DNA of 64,000 bases from Treponema sp. (GCA_024693045.1 JAILLQ010000036.1:1-64000); one strand, 5' to 3'. Positions 32,278-41,601 are shown, counted from the stretch's first letter. The notes: generated from the sequence alone by a model not told the origin. Numbers and translations: made by a program.

Positions 32278-33870
32278 ATGAAAACTCTAGTAATTTTATT
32301 TGCATCTTCAAAATCTCTTCACATGTTTGATAAGGTTTTTGCAGGAAAATCCTCTTTTGAAAGAAGTTTAGACTGGGCCCAAAAGGTAAAAGAAATTGTT
32401 GATTCAGAAATTATTCTTTTTGGCGATTACTCAATAAAAAAGGAATGTTTACTATCGCTCGATCAGATGAACTTGCAGTGTTCATGTCGTTTTGAAGAGG
32501 AATGGACTGTGCATAAACTCTTTCAGGAGTTTTCGAATGTGACAAAAGAAAAAAATGCAGAAAATATTCTTTTTGCATGGGCTGATTCTCCTTTTATTAA
32601 CAGCGAAATAACAAAAAAAATACTAGATGATCACTTGGAATACTCTGCTGAGTATACTTTTGCAGACGGATATCCAGAAGGATTATGTCCAGAAGCCTTG
32701 AACAGCGGAACTTCTTCTATTCTTTCTGAACTTTCTATGACTTTGCAGAAAGAAGTTGGGGAAAAGGAAGTCTGCAGAACCAGTATTTTTGATTTAATAA
32801 AAACTGATATAAACTCTTTTGAAATCGAAACTGTTATTTCTGACGAAGATTACAGGCTTTTCCGCCTTCACTTTAACTGTGGAACAAAGGCAAATCTTCT
32901 TGCCTGCACAAATCTTTTTGCTTTGGGTATTGAAAATCTTTCTCTGGAAGAAATTTCTCAAAAAGCTGTAAAATGCGAAAAGATTTTAAAAACTCTTCCC
33001 TCTTATTATGCAATACAGATAACTGACAAGGTAAATCTTTCTTCAATATATAAACCTGATATTCTTGAAAAACAAGATGGAAGAGCTTTTATGCCTCTGA
33101 GCGACTTCAAAGCACTTATAGAAAAAATCAGTCTCTTTAGCGAAAATGCCGTTGTAAGTTTAAGTGCATGGGGAGAAGCTCTTTGTCATCCTGATTTACC
33201 TGAAATGATTGCGACTGTTTTGGAAAAGCCAGCCCTTTCTGTGTTACTTGAAACTGACGGGCTTTTAATGACTGAAACTTTAGCAGATAAAATTAAATCC
33301 ATCGTTGATTCTGCAGCAGATAGAATTTCAGGTGGTGAAATTCAAGAAAAAATATACTGGATTGTAACTCTGGATTCATTTTCTCCTTTAAAATATAAGG
33401 AAGTTAATGGGACTTTTGATTCTTATGAAAAGGCTTTTTCGTCTGTAGGTCTTTTGCAAAAATATTTTCCTTCTCAAGTTTATCCTCAGTTTACCCGGAT
33501 GAATGAAAACGAAAATGAACTTGAAGCTTTTTTCCGCTTTTGGTCAGATAAACAAAGTCCAAGTGCCGGTAAGCTCATAGTTCAGAAATATGACTCTTTC
33601 TGCCAGCTTTTGCCAGATAGAAAACCGGCTGATCTTTCTCCTTTAGAAAGAAATCCTTGCTGGCATATAAGAAGGGATATGACTATTTTAGTAGATGGAT
33701 CTGTGTCTTTCTGTCGTTCCTGCTTAAAAAACGGAATTATTGGAAACGCTTTTAAAGAAAAACTTGAGGATATCTGGGCTAGACTTGATTCAGAAGTAAA
33801 ATGCCAGATGAACAGTAAATATTCAAAATTTTGTGAGAAATGTGATGAATACTATACCTTCAACTTTTAA
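32278..33870 (+). CDS. Spiro-SPASM protein: radical-SAM-like fold without its cluster cysteines
   Basis: The 530-residue protein belongs to a family I know from spirochaetes. Residues 1 to about 200 resemble a nucleotidyltransferase-like (GT-A) domain. The middle (about 240-450) follows the radical-SAM barrel, but the place of CxxxCxxC reads ITDKVNLSSIYKP, with V252, S256 and K259 where the three cysteines should be. The C-terminal SPASM domain is intact, with Cys in NPCWHIRR, SFCRSCLKN, KCQMN and FCEKCDEYY. It therefore probably binds an auxiliary FeS cluster but cannot cleave SAM in the usual way (inference). It is first in a sugar-modification operon, and its end overlaps the next start. 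Confidence 0.8.
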   Translation: MKTLVILFASSKSLHMFDKVFAGKSSFERSLDWAQKVKEIVDSEIILFGDYSIKKECLLSLDQMNLQCSCRFEEEWTVHKLFQEFSNVTKEKNAENILFAWADSPFINSEITKKILDDHLEYSAEYTFADGYPEGLCPEALNSGTSSILSELSMTLQKEVGEKEVCRTSIFDLIKTDINSFEIETVISDEDYRLFRLHFNCGTKANLLACTNLFALGIENLSLEEISQKAVKCEKILKTLPSYYAIQITDKVNLSSIYKPDILEKQDGRAFMPLSDFKALIEKISLFSENAVVSLSAWGEALCHPDLPEMIATVLEKPALSVLLETDGLLMTETLADKIKSIVDSAADRISGGEIQEKIYWIVTLDSFSPLKYKEVNGTFDSYEKAFSSVGLLQKYFPSQVYPQFTRMNENENELEAFFRFWSDKQSPSAGKLIVQKYDSFCQLLPDRKPADLSPLERNPCWHIRRDMTILVDGSVSFCRSCLKNGIIGNAFKEKLEDIWARLDSEVKCQMNSKYSKFCEKCDEYYTFNF

Positions 33871-34804
33871 TGAATATCAGATAGATCGAATTGTTTTAGG
33901 CGGAAAACAGATAAATCCCTGTGCTTCTCTTGACCTGTCTGTAATTATGCTCAATTCAAACGGCAGTCATCTTCGCTTGCAAAGTCTTGAAAATTTATTG
34001 AATGCAGGCGTTAAAACTATTGTTTCAGTTGAACCTAATCCCGACAGTTACAATGTTGAAGAGGTTTCCAGAAGATATCCTTCTGTAAAATTTTTGATTC
34101 CCCGTGAAAAAGCAAACGATGGTGTTCTTATAAATATGGCAATGGCGGAACTTGACAGTAAATATGTACTTGTTCTTAGAGATTGTTTCCATATTCCGGC
34201 TGGAATAATATCAAAAAATCTTGTAGAAAATATTATTTCTTCAGATATTTATTGCATAGTACCTCGTGTTGTAACTTCTTCTGGAGAAGGGGTAATTACA
34301 AATTTTCTTCCTACTGCCAGCAGGGGAACTTTTAAAATTGAGCCAAATCCTTTGACACAGGATTCTCTTCCAACCTTATATCCTTTAAATTTTGTTGGCT
34401 TTTATAACCGCGAAAAGTTTATTCAGCTTGGAGGCTTTGACTATACAATTACTTCTCCTTACTGGCAGAACGCAGATCTTTCTCTTCGCTCCTGGTTGTG
34501 GGGGCAGAGAACTCTACTGACCACGAAATTCCAGATTTCCTATTCTGAAGAAGTAAAAGTAGAAAATATCACTACAGATCATACTTATCTGCGTTTCTAT
34601 TTAAAAAATATTCTTCCTCGTTATAAAGCAGACCATGGAGTAATACCTTGTTTTTCTTTCCTGGGATTTTTTATCCGTTCTTCCTGTGGAATATTTGAAG
34701 CACTTTCGCAGTATAATGATGCAAAAAACTGGGTAAACAAAAATAAATACAGATTTCAACGTGATATTCAATATCTTATAGAAAATTGGATGGACTTAAA
34801 ATGA
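33845..34804 (+). CDS. Glycosyltransferase-like (GT2 type) protein
   Basis: The 319-residue protein (from the ATG at 33845) has the GT-A pattern of family 2: LDLSVIMLNSNGSHLRLQSLENLLNAGVKTIVSVEPNP, then KYVLVLRDCFHIPAG in the place of the DxD region, and later LNFVGFYNREKFIQLGGFD and NADLSLRSWLWG. The usual DxD motif is not clear (RDC), so activity or metal dependence is uncertain. A GTG at 33833 could extend it by four residues, but without a ribosome binding site. It overlaps the SPASM gene by 26 nt and the next gene by 4 nt (ATGA), so translation is coupled. Confidence 0.65.
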   Translation: MNTIPSTFNEYQIDRIVLGGKQINPCASLDLSVIMLNSNGSHLRLQSLENLLNAGVKTIVSVEPNPDSYNVEEVSRRYPSVKFLIPREKANDGVLINMAMAELDSKYVLVLRDCFHIPAGIISKNLVENIISSDIYCIVPRVVTSSGEGVITNFLPTASRGTFKIEPNPLTQDSLPTLYPLNFVGFYNREKFIQLGGFDYTITSPYWQNADLSLRSWLWGQRTLLTTKFQISYSEEVKVENITTDHTYLRFYLKNILPRYKADHGVIPCFSFLGFFIRSSCGIFEALSQYNDAKNWVNKNKYRFQRDIQYLIENWMDLK

Positions 34805-37266
34805 CAGCTAAAAAAGAACTTGCGATTATCATACAGTGCAGACTTTCCTCAACCCGTTTACCTGGCAAAGCTCTGAAAAATCTTGGCGGTAAAAGTGTTT
34901 TTGAATGGACTTTGGCTTCTATGAAAAAAATAAAAGCTGATTCATACATTGTTGCAACGGATGAAGCTTCTTTTTCTTCCCTTGCACCCCTAGCCAAAAA
35001 AAATGGTTGGGATATAATCAGCGGACCTTTAGAAGACGTTTTGGAACGTTATTGTATAGCCATTCAAAAAGCAGGATGTAAAGCTGTTCTCAGGGCAACT
35101 GCTGATAATCCATTCCTTTTTTATGAAGCAGCAGAGGCTCTTGTTCATGAGTTTTATAAGCAAGACAAAATTGCTCACTGTGATTATATGACCTGGACAG
35201 GGCTTCCTCATGGGTCAGGAGTTGAAATATTCTGGGCAGATTCATTGCTAAAGGCCAGTAAAGAAACCTCTGATCCTTTTGACAGGGAACATGTAGGGCC
35301 TGCCTTGTACAATCATAAAGATAAATTTACTTCTCTGTTTTATAAGGCTCCATCTCGTTTTTATTTTCCTGAATACAGGACCACAATAGACACCAGTGCA
35401 GATTACAGAAGGGCTCTAGCTGTTGTAAACCGTCTTTCAGGTGGAATTGCTCCTTCAGAACCTTATACAACTGAAGAAATTGTAAGTGCAATCAAAGAAC
35501 CTGAAGTTCATGATACGATTTTATTTTTCCCTAGCTGTAAAAAAGGTCAGGGAACAGGGCATCTCCGCAGATGTCTTTATTGTGCTCTGGAAACAGGTGG
35601 ATTTGTTTACATTCCTGAAGATGCTGATTTGTCTGAAATTTCAAGTCTCGTTAATGAATTTGAACGAAAAGGTTTAAAAGATTATCAGATTGTAAGAAAA
35701 TTTCCCGAAATAAATGAATATGCCCTTATTGTAACAGATGCCTTTAAGCTTGATAAAGAAACTGCTTCTAAATTAAGTGAAAGAGCCAATGTTTGTTCAA
35801 TTGATGAAGGCGGGGAATTCACAGAATATTCAGATTACCTGTTTGATATTTTACCTTCGTATAAGCTTCAGCGAGAAGCGAATATACAGGAAGTTTCATA
35901 TATCGAAAGACCTGAAAATGTTCGAAGAGAAAGAGCTTCATCCTTTAGTAAAATTCTTGTTTGCCTTGGAGGAGAAGATCCAGCTTCTCTTGCTCTTCCT
36001 GCCGCAAAATATTTTTCTTCTGCCACAGAAGGAAAGGCAGAAATATCTGTAATTTTACCGGAAGGTCTTTATCATACAGAAGAAATTCCTGGCGTTAAAA
36101 TAATGGCACCAGTAGAAAATCTAAAAGAAAAGTTGTGTGAGTATGACTTAGTTGTAACTCATTATGGTTTTACAGCCTTCGAAGCCCTTAGTGCAAATTG
36201 TGGAGTCCTTCTTCTTTCTACAACTAAACTTCACGAAAATCTTGCAAAAAAATACGGTTTTCTCTGTCTTTCCAAAAAGGATCTTGAAAATCCTACTAGT
36301 AAAATATTCAAGGAAATAAAGGCTTTTTATCCTTCTTTTGATTTTACCGGTAAAAATAAATCCCTTGTCGAAAAAATAAAAAAACTTTCTCACGGCAAAC
36401 GCTATCCTTGCCCTGTATGCGGACAGCATTCTTTTCAGAATGAAATTGTTGCCCGTACATCAGAAAGAACTTTTCGTCGATGTTCAAAGTGTTCGATGCT
36501 TTACATTTCCTGGAATAATGCGCTTCCAATGAAATATGAAAAAGAATATTTTGCTGATCAGTACAAGAATCAGTACGGCAAAACTTATCTTGAAGATTTT
36601 GACCACATCAAAAAAGCAGGCATAAAAAGAATTTGCGAAATAAATGGAATTTTACGAACAAAAAGCATCTCTTCTCCAAAAATTCTTGATATAGGATGTG
36701 CTTACGGTCCTTTTTTATCTGCAGCAGGTGAAAGAGGCTGGCTTCCTTACGGAACAGATATAGCAAAAGATGCAGTAGATTTTATCCGTTCAAAATTGCT
36801 TTATCCTGCCGTTGTTTCTTCATTCCCAGATTTTGATCCTACAAGCGAGTTTGGAATTAACAAGTTTGATGCTGTTACAATGTGGTATGTTATTGAACAT
36901 TTCCCTAATTTAAAAGAAGTTTTGGAAAAGGTTTCATCTTTAGTTAAGACAGGTGGAATTTTTGCTTTTTCAACTCCAAGTGCAGAAGGTGTTTCTGGTA
37001 AAAAAAATAGAATGTCATTCTTTGAAAACAGTCCTTCTGATCACTTTACCATTTGGGAGCCATCAAAAGCTAATAAAATTTTAAGGCAATTTGGCTTTGA
37101 AGTTGTAAAAATTGTTTCTACAGGGCATCATCCAGAAAGATTTCCAAAAGTTCGGGAAAAAAATGCCAGTAAAGATGATTTTATTTTTAAATATTACAGT
37201 ACACTAAGTAAAGTGATGAAATTAGGCGACACCTTTGAAGTTTATTGTCGCAAAATCGAAAATTAG
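34801..37266 (+). CDS. Three-domain sugar enzyme: SpsF-like cytidylyltransferase, PseG-like domain, methyltransferase
   Basis: The 821-residue protein begins with a CMP-sugar-synthetase/SpsF-like domain (1 to about 235; QCRLSSTRLPGKALKNLGGKSVFEWTL with the R..S.RLP.K site). The middle (about 238-520) is PseG-like, a nucleotide-sugar hydrolase/GT-B fold with KGQGTGHLRRC, matching the GxGHxxR motif. The C-terminal part has a four-Cys zinc knuckle (CPVCG...RCSKC, from about 537) and a class I methyltransferase with LDIGCAYGPFLSAAGERGW (about 630). PseG and cytidylyltransferases belong to nonulosonic-acid pathways. Start: ATG 34801, GGATGGA 6 nt upstream. The fusion is unusual. Confidence 0.75.
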   Translation: MTAKKELAIIIQCRLSSTRLPGKALKNLGGKSVFEWTLASMKKIKADSYIVATDEASFSSLAPLAKKNGWDIISGPLEDVLERYCIAIQKAGCKAVLRATADNPFLFYEAAEALVHEFYKQDKIAHCDYMTWTGLPHGSGVEIFWADSLLKASKETSDPFDREHVGPALYNHKDKFTSLFYKAPSRFYFPEYRTTIDTSADYRRALAVVNRLSGGIAPSEPYTTEEIVSAIKEPEVHDTILFFPSCKKGQGTGHLRRCLYCALETGGFVYIPEDADLSEISSLVNEFERKGLKDYQIVRKFPEINEYALIVTDAFKLDKETASKLSERANVCSIDEGGEFTEYSDYLFDILPSYKLQREANIQEVSYIERPENVRRERASSFSKILVCLGGEDPASLALPAAKYFSSATEGKAEISVILPEGLYHTEEIPGVKIMAPVENLKEKLCEYDLVVTHYGFTAFEALSANCGVLLLSTTKLHENLAKKYGFLCLSKKDLENPTSKIFKEIKAFYPSFDFTGKNKSLVEKIKKLSHGKRYPCPVCGQHSFQNEIVARTSERTFRRCSKCSMLYISWNNALPMKYEKEYFADQYKNQYGKTYLEDFDHIKKAGIKRICEINGILRTKSISSPKILDIGCAYGPFLSAAGERGWLPYGTDIAKDAVDFIRSKLLYPAVVSSFPDFDPTSEFGINKFDAVTMWYVIEHFPNLKEVLEKVSSLVKTGGIFAFSTPSAEGVSGKKNRMSFFENSPSDHFTIWEPSKANKILRQFGFEVVKIVSTGHHPERFPKVREKNASKDDFIFKYYSTLSKVMKLGDTFEVYCRKIEN

Positions 37267-37275
37267 GAAAGCAAA

Positions 37276-38880
37276 ATGCAGGAAAAATCTGTTTTGATTC
37301 TGGGTGCAGGGCTTATGCAAAAACCTGCAATCCTTTCGGCTAAAAATTTAAATCTCAAATGCTTCGTAGTTGATGCAAATCCAAATGCTGAAGCCATACC
37401 TTATGCAGATGTTTTTCGCCAGATTGATTTAAAAGACAGGGAAGGAATTTTAGAATTTGCCCGTGAACTTAAAGAAAAGGAAAACCTTTCAGGCATTTTT
37501 ACAGCAGGAACAGATTTTTCTGCCAGTGTCTCTTATGCAGCTGAAAAATTGGGGTTTCAGGCACACTCTTTTGAAGCAGCTTTAAACGCAAGTATAAAAA
37601 ATAGAATGAGAGAATGTTTTAAAAAAGAGGGAGTTCCTTCTCCTGATTTTTTTACTATTTCCAGAGATAATCTTTCTGCTCAAAGAATGGAATTTATAGT
37701 TCAAAGTTTGTCTTTCCCCTTTGTTGTAAAGCCCGTAGATAATATGGGAGCCCGTGGTTGCAGAATGGTAAGAAACGAAAAGGAAATAAAATCTGCAATA
37801 AATGATGCTTTTGAAAATTCAAGAAGTAATTCCGCCATTATTGAAGAATACATGGAAGGACCTGAATTTTCGATTGATGCTATAGTTTACGAAGGCAGCG
37901 TTACAATCACAGGTTTTGCAGACCGTCATATTTATTATCCTCCTTATTTTATAGAAACTGGTCATACAATGCCTACTGCTCTTGGTGACCAGGATAAAAA
38001 ACTAGAGCTTATTAAATGTTTTGCCCAGGGAATACATGCTTTAGGGTTAACAAGTGGTGCTGCAAAGGCTGATATAAAATATACTTGCAAAGGTCCTCAG
38101 ATAGGAGAAATTGCTGCCCGTCTTTCTGGTGGCTACATGTCAGGTTGGACTTATCCCTATTCTTCGTCTTGCAATTTGACAGAAGAAGCTCTTAAAATTG
38201 CTGTAGGTCAGAAACCAGACTACCTTTTAAAAAATAGATTTCCTCTTCCCCTGAAGAATTTGCCTTTTGAACTTTTTATTTTACCTTCTGAAAATGTAAG
38301 TGCAGAAAGAGCCTGGATATCTATTCCGGGTAAAGTAAAGTCCGTAAATGGCTTTGATAATGCTTCTAAAATTTCAGGAATCAAAAACGTTTTTCCTCGT
38401 TCAGTAAAAGAAGGGGATACAGTGGATTTTCCAAGGAATAATGTTCAAAAGTGTGGAAATGTTATTTCTTTAAATTCAGATTATGAATTAGCCGTTAGCC
38501 AGGCCGAAAAGGCTTGTTCTAAGATTTTAATCAGGTTAGAAGCAAATAACGAGGAAACAGATGCCTTTCTTAATGGAAATTGTCTTGAAAATGAAGAAGG
38601 TTTTCCGCCTTCAGCTTTTTCCCTTTATTCAAAACTTTCCCAAATTGAACTTCCTGAAACAATTGCAGAAAATGAAAGTGTCTTAAAAAATATTTCTGAA
38701 TCCCTTGAAAAAGCCCTTCAAAGTGATGAAAAGGACTGGAATTACCTTACCGCTCTTGAAAGTGCCAAAAGATTCGATTTATTGGTTCCTGTGCACAAAG
38801 AAATGGATGGAAGAAAATTCTGGTCTGCCTTGTTTAAAGGCGGTCTTCAGGCTGCAATTTATATTTCAGATTCAAATTAA
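37276..38880 (+). CDS. ATP-grasp enzyme with extra C-terminal domain
   Basis: The 534-residue protein has an N-terminal nucleotide-binding domain (VLILGAGLMQKPAILSAKNLNLKCFVVDANPNAEAI). The ATP-grasp core (about 110-300) follows, with FVVKPVDNMGARGCRMV, EYMEGPEFSIDAIVYEG and QIGEIAARLSGGYMSG. ATP-grasp enzymes join a carboxylate to an amine or alcohol via an acyl-phosphate. The substrate is unknown. The final 130 residues (after about 400) are helical and charged and not part of the family core. It lies 9 nt after the three-domain sugar enzyme, so it could ligate an amino acid or another carboxylate to that sugar (inference). Confidence 0.78.
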   Translation: MQEKSVLILGAGLMQKPAILSAKNLNLKCFVVDANPNAEAIPYADVFRQIDLKDREGILEFARELKEKENLSGIFTAGTDFSASVSYAAEKLGFQAHSFEAALNASIKNRMRECFKKEGVPSPDFFTISRDNLSAQRMEFIVQSLSFPFVVKPVDNMGARGCRMVRNEKEIKSAINDAFENSRSNSAIIEEYMEGPEFSIDAIVYEGSVTITGFADRHIYYPPYFIETGHTMPTALGDQDKKLELIKCFAQGIHALGLTSGAAKADIKYTCKGPQIGEIAARLSGGYMSGWTYPYSSSCNLTEEALKIAVGQKPDYLLKNRFPLPLKNLPFELFILPSENVSAERAWISIPGKVKSVNGFDNASKISGIKNVFPRSVKEGDTVDFPRNNVQKCGNVISLNSDYELAVSQAEKACSKILIRLEANNEETDAFLNGNCLENEEGFPPSAFSLYSKLSQIELPETIAENESVLKNISESLEKALQSDEKDWNYLTALESAKRFDLLVPVHKEMDGRKFWSALFKGGLQAAIYISDSN

Positions 38881-38898
38881 AATTCCGAAGATAGAAGT

Positions 38899-39939
38899 AT
38901 GAAACTTTTGAAAAATTTATTGATTTTCGCTTTGACACTTTTTTTTACACTAAACTTATATGCGGAAAATAATATCTCCCTTATAGATAAAGCATCTGCC
39001 AGTGGAATTGTATTTTACTGGGATAGCCTTTCTCAAACAGGTATTCTTGAAAAAGCTGGTCATCAACTTACTTTCAGAATAGAAGATCCCCTGATGATGC
39101 TCGATTCCTCTGCTTTAGTTATTGTTGATCCTCCTTCTATGGAAAATGGAGTAGTAAAAGTTTCTTCAGACTTTTTAAGTACTGCAGAACAGTATTTTAA
39201 AGAAAGTGAAGATGGTAACGGATTTAAAATCGGTGCAATTCTCATTGATCCAGGCCATGGCGGAAAAGACCCTGGAGCTGCCGGAAATTTCAAGGTAAAC
39301 GGAAAAAACATAAAAGTTCAGGAAAAAGATGTTGTTCTCACAATCGGAAAAAGCCTTTCGGAAAAATTAAAGGCTGCCTATCCGTCAAAACAGATTCTTA
39401 TGACTCGTTCTACAGATGTATTTCTAAAACTAGCCGAAAGAACCGATATCGCAAATAGCGTAAAACTTGCTCCAAACGAAGCAATTATTTATGTTTCAAT
39501 TCATGCAAACGCATCTCTGGATAAAAAGTCGAGCGGCTATGAAGTTTGGTATCTTTCTCCCGGCTACAGGCGAACTGTATTGGATAAGTCACAGACTGAG
39601 GAAGATAAATCTCTTTTTCCTATCTTAAATTCTATGATGGAAGAAGAGTACACAGCAGAAAGTATTCTTATCGCGAAATTTATAATGGATGGCCTTGCTC
39701 CGCAGATTGGCAAAGATTCAAAAGCCCGCGGAATTAAGGCAGAAGAATGGTTTGTAGTAAAAAATTCCAAAATGCCAAGTGTTTTAATTGAAGTTGGGTT
39801 TGTAACAAATCAAAAGGAAGCACTTAACTTGAATGATTCTGCTTACTTGAACAGAATATCAACTGGCATATATAATGGCATAAGCGCTTTTGTTACTCAT
39901 TTCGAGCGTTCAAGGGGATTTACTTCAAAAAATGACTGA
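38899..39939 (+). CDS. N-acetylmuramoyl-L-alanine amidase (Amidase_3)
   Basis: The 346-residue protein is exported (signal MKLLKNLLIFALTLFFTLNLYA) and cleaves the amide bond between muramic acid and the stem peptide. The zinc amidase motifs are present: IDPGHGGKDPGA (His at about 119), QEKDVVLTIG (Glu ligand), VSIHANAS (second His) and LIEVGFVTN with the catalytic Glu. The first 100 residues form a separate small domain. It lies 18 nt after the ATP-grasp gene. In treponemes the amidase and the flaA gene are neighbours, as I recall from T. pallidum, so the pairing is conserved rather than particular to the sugar locus. Confidence 0.92.
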   Translation: MKLLKNLLIFALTLFFTLNLYAENNISLIDKASASGIVFYWDSLSQTGILEKAGHQLTFRIEDPLMMLDSSALVIVDPPSMENGVVKVSSDFLSTAEQYFKESEDGNGFKIGAILIDPGHGGKDPGAAGNFKVNGKNIKVQEKDVVLTIGKSLSEKLKAAYPSKQILMTRSTDVFLKLAERTDIANSVKLAPNEAIIYVSIHANASLDKKSSGYEVWYLSPGYRRTVLDKSQTEEDKSLFPILNSMMEEEYTAESILIAKFIMDGLAPQIGKDSKARGIKAEEWFVVKNSKMPSVLIEVGFVTNQKEALNLNDSAYLNRISTGIYNGISAFVTHFERSRGFTSKND

Positions 39940-40429
39940 TAAACTTCCAAAATTAAAGAACACTTCCTGGATTATTTTACTTATAATTGTTTTCTTTCTT
40001 TCACTTTCAATGTTTTTCTTTATAAAGGATTTTTCAGGGGTTAGACGCACTTTTGTTTTTCATTCGACAGAAGGTGGAAATTTAAAAATTGAAAATCGTT
40101 TTGAACCTGTTTTTCCTGCACAGGGAAAAGTAAGAAATTATATTGATGAACTCCTTCTTGGTCCTATTTCTGAGCACTGTAAGCCAGTCTTTGAAAAGGG
40201 TACTAAGGTAGATTATATGATTCTGGAAGGTTCTAAACTTACGGTAAATCTTTCAAAAGAGCTGCTTACCGCAGATGCTTTTTCAACAGATTTTAAGTCT
40301 CAGATTGAACTGTTTAAGTTAAATATCAAAAAGAATTTTCATGGAATCAAAAATATAGAAATCTATATCGATAAAAAAATTCCATTCGAATCCATTTCTG
40401 AAAAAAATTTAACTGATTCTAACTCTTAA
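39932..40429 (+). CDS. GerMN-domain protein, membrane-anchored
   Basis: The 165-residue protein starts at the ATG at 39932, inside the 3' end of the amidase (8-nt overlap). A membrane anchor or signal (about 10-32, SWIILLIIVFFLSLSMFFFI) is followed by a GerMN-type domain: KVRNYIDELLLGPISEH, KVDYMILEGSKLTVNLSKELL and IKNIEIYIDKK. GerMN domains are found in sporulation and cell-wall-associated proteins and often accompany amidases. The target is unknown. AGGGGA lies rather far upstream, so expression probably depends on translation of the amidase. Confidence 0.7.
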   Translation: MTDKLPKLKNTSWIILLIIVFFLSLSMFFFIKDFSGVRRTFVFHSTEGGNLKIENRFEPVFPAQGKVRNYIDELLLGPISEHCKPVFEKGTKVDYMILEGSKLTVNLSKELLTADAFSTDFKSQIELFKLNIKKNFHGIKNIEIYIDKKIPFESISEKNLTDSNS

Positions 40430-40435
40430 AAATCG

Positions 40436-40464
40436 TTGACAAAACAAATCACATAAACGATAAT
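40436..40464 (+). promoter_or_regulatory. Promoter of flaA
   Basis: A perfect TTGACA (40436-40441) and GATAAT (40459-40464) are 17 nt apart, about 50 nt before the ATG at 40513. It is a sigma-70-type promoter. No sigma-28 box is evident. Confidence 0.8.
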
Positions 40465-40512
40465 ATTAAATATACAAGGCTACATCGAAATCATAAAGAA
40501 AGGAGCTTCTAG

Positions 40513-41601
40513 ATGAAGAGGACTTTTTCAATTTTAGCAGCTGCTATGCTGCTTGCTGGTGTCAGTGCATTTGCAGAACAGGCTACTGTCATCGATTTTA
40601 CATTACTTAGTGCTGACTGTGTTTCGGATGAAAACGGTAATCCACAAGAAAATAGTCGTACAGTAATGGATTTTTCAACAGCTGCTGGTGCTACATTTAC
40701 TGAAGATCAGAAAGAACTGATGAAAACTTCACTTGCTCTTCCACAGTGGGAAGTAAGTTTGAACTCATCAGCTCGAACAGTTCAGAGTTTATCACTTTCA
40801 ACTGTTGTTGCTGCACCTGTAAAGGAAGATGCAAACGTTCCTTTTGCAGGCAAAGAAGTTATGGGTGTACGCGTAAACTTCCCACAGTGGAACTCTAACG
40901 CTTACGCTTATGTTAGACCACCATTCGAAATTCCTGCTTACGAACCACTTTCAACAGCAGACGAAAATGGTGTGCGCCAGGAACCAACAGACGAAGAAAA
41001 GGCTAGTGGAAAAACACTTTTCGAAGATGGTTATGGTGTTGTAAAAAATGTTGGAACTGTAAAATCAATCAAAGTAACAACTATGGGTATGAACTATCCA
41101 GAAGGACTTTATGTTCTTCTTAAGGATACAGACGGTGTAGAACGCCGCTACTTCATGGGTTACCTTGGTTTTGACGGTTGGAAAGAACTTGTTTGGAACA
41201 ACCCACAGTATATTACTGAAATCCGTAACCGTGAAATCCGCGTTTACCCAATTTATCCACGTGGTCTTCCATTTGTTAAGTTCACTGGATTCCAGGTAAC
41301 ACGTGATGCTGCTCATATCGGCGGTGATTATATCGGTTATTTCAAAGATGTATCTATTATCTATGATAAAGCTCTTCTTACTTCAGATCGCGATATCGCT
41401 GATGAAGACCTTTGGGGAATCATCAACAAGAAGGAATCTGCTCGCCAGGCTGGTGAAATGTCACGCTTCGGTGATAAACAGGTTAATCGCTTCCTTGAAA
41501 GTGCTAAGAAAGCTACAGAAGACAGATTTACTTCTAGCTTGAGCGAAGATTCTGATTCTAACGCTCAGTCAACTGGAAGCAGCGCTGCTCAGACTGAATA
41601 G
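40513..41601 (+). CDS. flaA: Flagellar filament outer-layer (sheath) protein FlaA
   Basis: FlaA covers part of the periplasmic flagellar filament in spirochaetes. The 362-residue protein has a signal peptide (MKRTFSILAAAMLLAGVSAFA). It also has the FlaA pattern (VMGVRVNFPQWNSNAYAYVRPPFEIPAYE; VKNVGTVKSIKVTTMGMNYPEGLYVLLKD; PRGLPFVKFTGFQVTRDA) and a Ser-rich tail (SEDSDSNAQSTGSSAAQ). Length matches the family. The optimal promoter and AGGAG before the ATG fit a strongly expressed structural gene. Codon use is also more biased here than in its neighbours, consistent with high expression (by eye). Confidence 0.93.
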   Translation: MKRTFSILAAAMLLAGVSAFAEQATVIDFTLLSADCVSDENGNPQENSRTVMDFSTAAGATFTEDQKELMKTSLALPQWEVSLNSSARTVQSLSLSTVVAAPVKEDANVPFAGKEVMGVRVNFPQWNSNAYAYVRPPFEIPAYEPLSTADENGVRQEPTDEEKASGKTLFEDGYGVVKNVGTVKSIKVTTMGMNYPEGLYVLLKDTDGVERRYFMGYLGFDGWKELVWNNPQYITEIRNREIRVYPIYPRGLPFVKFTGFQVTRDAAHIGGDYIGYFKDVSIIYDKALLTSDRDIADEDLWGIINKKESARQAGEMSRFGDKQVNRFLESAKKATEDRFTSSLSEDSDSNAQSTGSSAAQTE

